From the NCBI GenBank assembly GCA_003162425.1, contig PMOK01000149.1, positions 1-47,918 of the forward strand: a DNA stretch of 47,918 nt, written 5' to 3'. Of the stretch, positions 39,762 through 47,918 are shown piece by piece (the first letter of the stretch is position 1; each line of letters opens with the position of its first letter). A program made the translations under genes and the position numbers. Under the pieces are notes generated by a model. The model saw only the letters and a program-made list of their open reading frames with translations. It was not told where the DNA came from and did no database searches. This DNA comes from Bryobacterales bacterium. Lineage in GTDB: Bacteria; Acidobacteriota; Terriglobia; Bryobacterales; Bryobacteraceae.

Positions 39762-41083
39762 ATGCCGTCCAAGATTCACTTCGCCGTTTCAGCCTTCCTT
39801 TTTCTCGCGGCCTGCAGTCACCCTGAGGAAAAGGAAAAGGCGCCGGCCCCGGTGCAAGTCACCGCCGTGTCGCAAGCGACCATACGGCGGATTGTTCACG
39901 GCGACGGAGCACTCTTCCCGCGCGATCAGGCGGGACTAATGCCCAAAATCGCGGCGCCAGTGCAAAGGTTCTATGTGAACCGCGGCGATCACGTGAAGCA
40001 AGGACAGCTTCTCGCGGTGCTCGAAAACCGCGACCTCATCGACGCTGCCTCGGAGAGCAAAGGCGCGGTGGAGCAGGCTGAATCGAATTTTAGGACCACG
40101 GAAGTCTCCACCGTTCCCGACTCGGTGGTCAAAGCGCAGACCGATATGGAATTTGCCCGCGAGGCCCGCGACAACGCCAAGGCGGTGTTGGACAGCCGCC
40201 AGCAGTTATTCAAGCAGGGTGCGCTAGCAGGCCGCTCAGTGGACGATTCCCGGGTTGCCTATGCACAAGCCGAGAGCCAGTATCGCGCCGCCGAGGAGCA
40301 TCTCAAGACACTCCAATCCGTAAAGCAAGACCAAATCAAGGGCGCAGCCGCGCAGGTTGCGTCCGCCAAGGCGCATCATGACTCGCAGGAGGCGCAGGTT
40401 GCATATTCACGCATCCTGAGCCCCATATCGGGCATCGTCTCCGATCGTCCCCTTAATGCCGGAGAGATGGCCACCCCGGGGGCGCCACTGATTACCATCG
40501 TTGATATATCCCGTGTAATCGCGCGCATCGATGTTCCTCAGGCCGAAGCCTCCACCGTGAAAGTGGGCCAAACCGCCATACTCACGCGACCCGATAGCAA
40601 GGATGAAGTGGAAGGTAAGGTCACAGTGGTGAGCCCCGCCGCCGATCCCAACAGCACCACCGTCCAAGTCTGGATTCAGATCGACAACCCCGGTGAACGC
40701 CTGAAGCCAGGAACTGCGATACACGCGGCAATCGCCACCGAAATCTATAAGGCTGCTACGGTCGTTCCTGCCGCCGCGATCCTGCCGGGCGAGGAAGGGG
40801 GTACCGCCGTCCTCACGGTTTCGTCAGACTCGATTGCTCATAAACGCACCGTAACGGTCGGCGTGCGCGAAGGCAATCAGGTGCAAATTCTGAGCGGCGC
40901 CAATCCCGGCGAAGAGGTTGTCGTAGTAGGCGGCATGGGCCTGGATGACAAGGCCAAGGTGAAAGTGGTAACTACCACGGTGGAAGAATCCGACCAACCC
41001 GACGAAAGCGGGGCCGAAGAGCCCGCGCCCAGCAAGGATCAGAAAGGCACTCCCAAGAAAGATCAGGCGAAGCCGCAAGGAAA

Positions 41084-41087
<4 letters not shown>
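39762..41087 (+). CDS. RND-pump periplasmic adaptor lipoprotein (HlyD/MFP family)
   Basis: A 441-residue membrane-fusion protein. Residues 1-19 are a lipoprotein signal with lipobox LAAC, so it should be anchored to the inner membrane. The lipoyl halves are at about 60-85 (VQRFYVNRGDHVKQGQLLAV) and 205-230 (ILSPISGIVSDRPLNAGEMA), flanking an alpha-helical hairpin. Beta-barrel and membrane-proximal domains follow (VKVGQTAILTRPDSKDEVEG; VRVG-type VTVGVREGNQVQIL). A charged Glu/Lys/Pro tail ends the protein. Its stop overlaps the pump start by four bases. Confidence 0.94.
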
Positions 41088-44259
<3,172 letters not shown>

Positions 44260-44263
<4 letters not shown>

Positions 44264-44451
44264 CTATAGATCGTTATCTACGAATGATTGCCGGCGCGTT
44301 CGTGCTGGTGACGCTGGCGCTTGGATATTGGGTGAGCCCGTACTGGTATCTGTTCACCGCGTTCGTGGGCCTTAATCTTTTTCAATCCGCTTTCACGAAT
44401 TGGTGTCCGATGATGACCATCCTTCGGAAGCTGGGTGTCCGCGGAAGCTGA
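44260..44451 (+). CDS. DUF2892 (YgaP-like) small membrane protein
   Basis: A 63-residue protein with two hydrophobic helices (MIAGAFVLVTLALGYWV; WYLFTAFVGLNLFQSAFTNW) and the conserved CPMMTILRKLGV ending, diagnostic of DUF2892. The family is often fused to or beside rhodanese and efflux genes. Here it is the last gene of the efflux operon, overlapping the pump stop by four bases. Its role in the pump is unknown. Confidence 0.9.
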
Positions 44452-44537
44452 AGCTCGCCACTGCCACGGGGGACATCGCGTAGCCGCGGGGTGTACTTGC
44501 TAATAGAGTTGGGTCGCTAACACCAATCCTTCGAATC

Positions 44538-44887
44538 TTACTCCTCCCTCAGGCCGAAGATCGGAGAAACGTCAACTGCCGGTAGGGTACCGTCCTGGGA
44601 CCAGATAACATTGCGCAGGGCGGCAGCCAGTGCCAGTGGTCCTCTTGTACGTACCAACAAAATGACCTTCGGAACTTGCAGCGTGAGATGGAAGATCGTC
44701 GGACGAGTGCTGTTCTCGGCGCCCATGGGCCTATAGTCAGACACGACACCGACAATTTCGGAACTTATCTTCTTATCTCCATCGAGCAGAATCTTGCCTA
44801 GCGGGTCCTAGTTCGGGAATAACTTGCGAAAAAACGTGCGGTTTAGAGCAACTAGAGCCTTGTGCTCAAGAACAACCCGTCGGGCAA
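44538..44887 (-). pseudogene. Fragment of a MacB/FtsX-like ABC permease (acidobacterial type)
   Basis: Minus-strand translation gives VVLEHKALVALNRTFFRKLF, then PN followed by a TAG stop, then in the same frame DPLGKILL, EIVGVVSDYRPMGAENSTRP, LLVRTRGPLALAAALRNVIW and a stop at 44538. The order and motifs (DPLGK, IVGVV.DYR.MGAE, LVVRT..PLAL...LR..VW) are those of the periplasmic MacB_PCD domain in the large acidobacterial orphan permeases. Both ends of the gene are missing. Confidence 0.75.
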
Positions 44888-44940
44888 GGTCGGACAAGCG
44901 ACCCTGGCAGCGGTGGCATAAGCGATCGAAGACACGAAAC

Positions 44941-45474
44941 TCAAAATGTTAGGCGCAGCGGAGCAACTGGCGTCGATAAACGACTTTCGAAACGGTTGAC
45001 CTCGGGCCGAAACCGCCTGCCGTCGCGCCGCACGGTCGGCTTCCGGGGCCGAAGCCGAAGTTTCCGCTCTCGATGTTTCACCAACTCCTGCGTTGCCAAC
45101 CGCGAATCGTCGCCCATCGCCTGGCCTGCGCTCTTCAACAATCGGGCGTGCCGGCCTTGCACCCTGGCGATGGCCGCGGTCAACGCATGTCCGTCAGGTT
45201 CAGGAATGCAGGTCAGCAGAATCCTGGCGAGACCGTCCACCAACGCGAACAAAACCTGCTGTGATCGATCGAGGCGAGTGACCTCCCGGCTCATCTGTTC
45301 CAGGCTTGCGGCGAGTCGTTCCTCAGCTCTGATGATGGCGTCTTCACGCTCTGTTAATTCGCGGTCGATCGCCGCTCTGAGGAAGACACTCGGGTTAGCA
45401 TAGCCACGGACCTTCGCCGTCGCTTGAAGTCGTTCATCGGCATCGGCGCTCAACCGGATCGTTCGCCTTGGCAT
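44941..45474 (-). CDS. Ribbon-helix-helix-like regulator with coiled coil
   Basis: A 177-residue protein starting MPRRTIRLSADADERLQATA, which fits an N-terminal ribbon (beta-strand with basic/hydrophobic alternation) followed by helices, as in CopG/MobC-like DNA-binding proteins. Next are a charged helix REDAIIRAEERLAASLEQMS predicted to be coiled coil, an Ala/Leu-rich segment, and a very basic C-terminus (KHRERKLRLRPRKPTVRRDG). The start at 45474 is set by GAGGGGG seven bases upstream; the longer open frame has no support. A conserved upstream sequence that includes its ribosome site recurs twice between here and the recombinase. A role in element regulation or mobilisation is inferred. Confidence 0.7.
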   Translation of the reverse strand: MPRRTIRLSADADERLQATAKVRGYANPSVFLRAAIDRELTEREDAIIRAEERLAASLEQMSREVTRLDRSQQVLFALVDGLARILLTCIPEPDGHALTAAIARVQGRHARLLKSAGQAMGDDSRLATQELVKHRERKLRLRPRKPTVRRDGRRFRPEVNRFESRLSTPVAPLRLTF

Positions 45475-45509
45475 TAGTGCCCCCTCACTTTGAAAGGGAA
45501 TGGCGGAGG
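45472..45509 (-). repeat. Operator-like repeat, copy 1
   Basis: On the minus strand it reads CGCCATTCCCTTTCAAAGTG then AGGGGGCACTAATG, ending in the regulator's start codon. Copies 2 and 3 are at 45841 and 46072 on the plus strand. Confidence 0.7.
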
Positions 45510-45715
45510 CATCTTGGGACACAATTTCGGAGGCAAATGCAGAGAGTCGGACGAATGGCAGACGATTTCGACCGTTGTCGGACGCATACAACTGACCTGG
45601 CATCAACCAGATATAAGAAAGCACCAAGCAACGCGTCAGACAACCCTTTATGTTCCACTAAGCATTTTTGGTTGCCTTTGACCCCTCTTCTGGGGGCGGC
45701 GACTATCACAATCTG

Positions 45716-45740
45716 TTGCACTTTGTTCACAAACCGTTGC
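45716..45740 (+). repeat. Iteron-like direct repeat, unit 1
   Basis: TTGCACTTTGTTCACAAACC followed by GTTGC. It matches 45766-45791 at about 20 of 25 positions, start-to-start spacing 50 bases. Confidence 0.55.
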
Positions 45741-45765
45741 GCCTAGCGCCGCGAGGCCAAAACGT

Positions 45766-45791
45766 TTGCACTTCATTCACAAATTGTTTGC
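45766..45791 (+). repeat. Iteron-like direct repeat, unit 2
   Basis: TTGCACTTCATTCACAAATT followed by GTTTGC, in the same orientation as unit 1; the last part overlaps the palindrome GTTTGCAAAC. TTGCAC recurs once more just downstream near 45799. Confidence 0.55.
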
Positions 45792-45840
45792 AAACTGTTG
45801 CACATTGCAAAAAAGCGAAGTTCGACCGTCCCGCCTGGTG

Positions 45841-45875
45841 CTCGCCATTTCCTTATCAGGTGAGGGAGCAAATGT
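45841..45875 (+). repeat. Operator-like repeat, copy 2
   Basis: CTCGCCATTTCCTTATCAGG then TGAGGGAGCAAATG. It aligns along its whole length with copies 1 and 3, including the GAGGG and CAAATG parts, but no gene of credible length follows the ATG. Confidence 0.65.
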
Positions 45876-46071
45876 AGCCACTCTGCCACTCCCTAATGGA
45901 CGGAAGCGCGAAAGCACAGATCCGACTGAAATGGGAATGTATCGCGGAGTAAATGATGCCACTAGCCAATTCGGAGACTGGGGACGCAGGCGATGACCCC
46001 GTCACGACGCGGGCGCGAGGGAAAAGCAGCTTATCGCATCAAAAGAGAGCAAAGGTTTCTGTCCCGATACC

Positions 46072-46108
46072 CTCTCGCCATTCCCTTACAAGGTAGAGGG
46101 CAAATACT
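46072..46108 (+). repeat. Operator-like repeat, copy 3
   Basis: CTCTCGCCATTCCCTTACAA then GGTAGAGGGCAAATACTGG. It lies about 45 bases before the small gene preceding the recombinase, in the same orientation as that gene. Confidence 0.65.
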
Positions 46109-46149
46109 GGAAATGTCTATGGAGCCGGAGCAGACGAGCGAGTGAGTTG

Positions 46150-46401
46150 ATGGCGAAGCGAAGAGTCGCGGAGGAACCTCAGAAGGCAATCGGGAAGACG
46201 GTCCCGTCCGCCACTGAACGAGCCGCCCGCGAAAGTGTGGAAGCGCTCCGCAGCCAACCTCTCAGTGATCGCGAATGGAGTCGTCAATCAAAACGTCTCA
46301 CTGAATTCGTTAAGCTCCTATCCCGCTGGGATGCCGAGCAGCGTGCCGCTACAAAATGCGCGAAGATGGAGTCCAAAACAGACCGGGAAAGAGTAACCTG
46401 A
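46150..46401 (+). CDS. Small charged protein preceding serine recombinase
   Basis: An 83-residue soluble, strongly charged, helical protein (MAKRRVAEEPQKAIGKTVPS; LTEFVKLLSRWDAEQRAATK; basic/acidic tail). It ends 13 bases before the recombinase start and has GAGTGAG upstream. No family is recognised. Position suggests an accessory factor or regulator of the recombinase, but nothing in the sequence proves it. Confidence 0.6.
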   Translation: MAKRRVAEEPQKAIGKTVPSATERAARESVEALRSQPLSDREWSRQSKRLTEFVKLLSRWDAEQRAATKCAKMESKTDRERVT

Positions 46402-46414
46402 GGGAGCGAACAAT

Positions 46415-47575
46415 ATGCTTCAGAACGGATCGGTACAGAAGCCGCGGTGGGTGGTTATATACGCACGGGTGAGCAGCAAGGAACAAGAGGTCGAAGGCTT
46501 CTCGATACCGGCACAGTTGGAGTTGCTGCGCGACTACGCAAGCAAGCAGGGCATGAAGGCAGTCCAAGAGTTCGTCGATGTTGAATCGGCCAGTACTAGC
46601 GGACGGACCGGGTTCGGCCAGATGCTAGCGTTTTTGAAAAAGAACCGGAGTAAGTGCCAAACGATCCTGGTGGAGAAAACCGACCGCCTTTACAGGAACG
46701 TGCCGGACTATGCCACGGTCGATGAGCTCGGCGTTACAATTCATTTCGTCAAGGACGGCACGATCCTCTCGCCGGACTCCAAGTCGTCAGAGCAGTTCAT
46801 ACACGGCATCAAGGTCCTGATGGCGCGGAACTACTCACAGAATTTGGGGGAGGAAACGCTGAAGGGAATGCTCCAGAAGGCCAAGAGCGGCCTGTATCCG
46901 AGCAACGCACCGGCTGGCTATCGCAACGTGGAAGGGCCCGACGGAAGGCGCGTCATTGTGCCGGACCAGGATGCATCAACGATTACGCGCTTGTTTGAGG
47001 AGTTCGCCACGGGCCGGTACTCTCTCAAAACGCTCGCAGCCAGAGCGAGAGTGGAAGGCTGGACAGTTGGAGCTCGTCGGCTGCATCGGAGCACTCTGCA
47101 CTTGATCCTTCGCAAGCGCATCTACACCGGTGATTTCGACTGGGACGGCGTGACCTACCGCGGTAAACATGAAGCTCTGGTAAGCCGTGAGATGTGGGAA
47201 GGGGTTCAAGCCCTATTTGATCGACGCGTCGAAACGAAACAGCATCGGATCAAACACGACTTTGCCTTCACGGGGTTCATCCGATGCGGGCACTGCGGGT
47301 GCGGTTTGGTGGGCGAGCTAAAGAAACAGAAATACGTCTACTACCATTGCACCGGGCATCGCGGCAAATGTGAGGAGCCTTGTACGCGGGAGGAAGTGGT
47401 CGAAGACAAGTTCGCCGCCGCACTCAAGGAACTGGTAATCCCGCCGCGAATTCTAAAGTGGCTCCAGGAGTCGGTCTCGGAAGCCGATCTCAACGAACGC
47501 GCGGCCCGAGACCGGGAATTGAAGCGGCTGGAAGAACAACACCGGAGGCTCTCTTCGAAACTGCATCAGCCCTGA
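46415..47575 (+). CDS. Large serine recombinase, reading frame lost near C-terminus
   Basis: The 386-residue frame covers most of a large serine recombinase. The resolvase domain starts VVIYARVSSKEQEVEGFSIP with the catalytic Ser near residue 20; an EKTDRLYRN segment near 88 supplies the conserved Arg. The recombinase domain (about 150-270) has GLYPSNAPAGYRN and LILRKRIYTGDF. A zinc ribbon follows (CGHCGCGLVGEL … YYHCTGHRGKC, about 290-320), and the coiled coil begins ERAARDRELKRLEEQHRRLS. The TGA at 47573-47575 comes too early: the remaining coiled-coil/C-terminal portion lies in another frame directly after. DNA-binding and catalytic parts are intact, but coiled-coil control is probably lost. 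Confidence 0.88.
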   Translation: MLQNGSVQKPRWVVIYARVSSKEQEVEGFSIPAQLELLRDYASKQGMKAVQEFVDVESASTSGRTGFGQMLAFLKKNRSKCQTILVEKTDRLYRNVPDYATVDELGVTIHFVKDGTILSPDSKSSEQFIHGIKVLMARNYSQNLGEETLKGMLQKAKSGLYPSNAPAGYRNVEGPDGRRVIVPDQDASTITRLFEEFATGRYSLKTLAARARVEGWTVGARRLHRSTLHLILRKRIYTGDFDWDGVTYRGKHEALVSREMWEGVQALFDRRVETKQHRIKHDFAFTGFIRCGHCGCGLVGELKKQKYVYYHCTGHRGKCEEPCTREEVVEDKFAAALKELVIPPRILKWLQESVSEADLNERAARDRELKRLEEQHRRLSSKLHQP

Positions 47576-47576
47576 G

Positions 47577-47915
47577 ATGTATGACCGAAAGGCGCTGGAA
47601 TGCCAGAACCAAGCAACCGCTCTTGGGCGCCGGATTGACGAGATCCGTGCCGGCGCACCGGCCCCAGCCCAAGGCGCTATTGACTTGATGGGACTAACCA
47701 GCCGTACAGCAGATCTATCGTTGATCCAGCCGCCGCACGAAAAGCAGGCATTCCTCAGACTGGTTCTCAAATCGGCAGCCTGGCGGCACGGCGAGTTGCA
47801 GATCCAGTTCGAAGAGCCGTTTCAGAATTTGAGGCGCTCGAACCAGCTAAGCCGCAGGAAAGATGATGAGATAGGCGACGGAACTACCCGAAACCAAATT
47901 TGGCTCCTCAGGTAG
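47577..47915 (+). pseudogene. Out-of-frame C-terminal part of the serine recombinase
   Basis: This frame continues the recombinase: MYDRKALECQNQATALGRRI, then GLTSRTADLSLIQPPHEKQA, FLRLVLKSAAWRHGELQIQF and EEPFQNLRRSNQL, the usual end of this family. Reading one base over at the junction gives SPEMYDRKAL without a stop, so a small deletion/frameshift of a few codons broke one gene into two. It is not an independent gene despite its own ATG. Confidence 0.75.
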
Positions 47916-47918
47916 GAC

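Larger units (their letters stand above)
45475..46149. other. Noncoding regulatory-looking region between regulator and recombinase module
   Basis: About 675 bases without a convincing gene. It contains three copies of an operator-like sequence, two iteron-like repeats, and a GTTTGCAAAC palindrome at about 45786-45795. Short open frames here lack ribosome sites. Confidence 0.6.

Noticed and set aside
45930..45996. Short frame MGMYRGVNDATSQFGDWGRR in the recombinase upstream region
   Set aside because: About 21 codons with no ribosome site; insufficient to call a gene.

Overview
The window looks like a chromosomal segment of an acidobacterium related to Solibacter/Bryobacter (Bryobacterales). 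This is an inference from gene content: a PSD1-type cytochrome protein paired with a DUF1501 protein, SBBP-repeat and PEP-CTERM secreted proteins, a TPR-CHAT protein beside an ECF sigma factor, a remnant of an acidobacterial-type MacB-like permease, DUF2934, and many dispersed palindromic repeats. No rRNA gene, complete tRNA gene, CRISPR array or intact transposase was found.

Positions 1-28.5 kb are mostly ordered chromosome. They hold, in order: a glutamate dehydrogenase cut by the left edge; an HNH nuclease with a small upstream partner; a glutamine-amidotransferase-like protein; a porin-cytochrome pair (decaheme c-type cytochrome plus MtrB/PioB-type barrel) suited to moving electrons across the outer membrane; a Tat-exported NHL propeller; a DUF2934 protein; an outer-membrane protein; an amidohydrolase; the PSD1/DUF1501 operon; a YcaQ/AlkX-type glycosylase; and a long minus-strand run of exported proteins (PEP-CTERM, SBBP/Ig-like, and two pairs of paralogues). 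Upstream of that run, in transcription order, lie an exported TPR-CHAT caspase-like protein, an ECF sigma factor and a membrane zinc-finger anti-sigma factor, then a Tat-exported multicopper oxidase before them. The gaps carry tandem perfect hairpins with 3-4 nt loops, a 130 bp foldback, and an exact 24 bp repeat.

Positions 28.5-38.2 kb are an accessory region full of gene debris. Remnants were read by hand from frames too short or broken for a normal gene call: GrpB, a DUF7713-like C-terminus, a UvrA-like N-terminus broken at its Walker A motif, DoxX, BrnT, a histidine acid phosphatase N-terminus, a TonB-receptor C-terminus and a two-domain aspartic protease. Intact genes among them include a cyclase-CHASE2 protein with reversed domain order, an arsR-SRPBCC-VOC-DUF1801 operon with a likely operator, and a BrnA-type antitoxin whose toxin is broken. 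A ~0.5 kb segment is duplicated, and three copies of a sequence resembling a tRNA 3' end mark apparent recombination junctions.

Positions 38.3-44.5 kb are a compact tripartite efflux operon (TolC-type, lipoprotein adaptor, RND pump, DUF2892), each gene overlapping or abutting the next. From 44.5 kb to the end is a second mobile-element-like module: a permease remnant, a ribbon-helix-helix-like regulator, a ~675 bp noncoding stretch with repeated operator-like and iteron-like sequences, a small unknown gene, and a large serine recombinase broken by a frameshift near its C-terminus.
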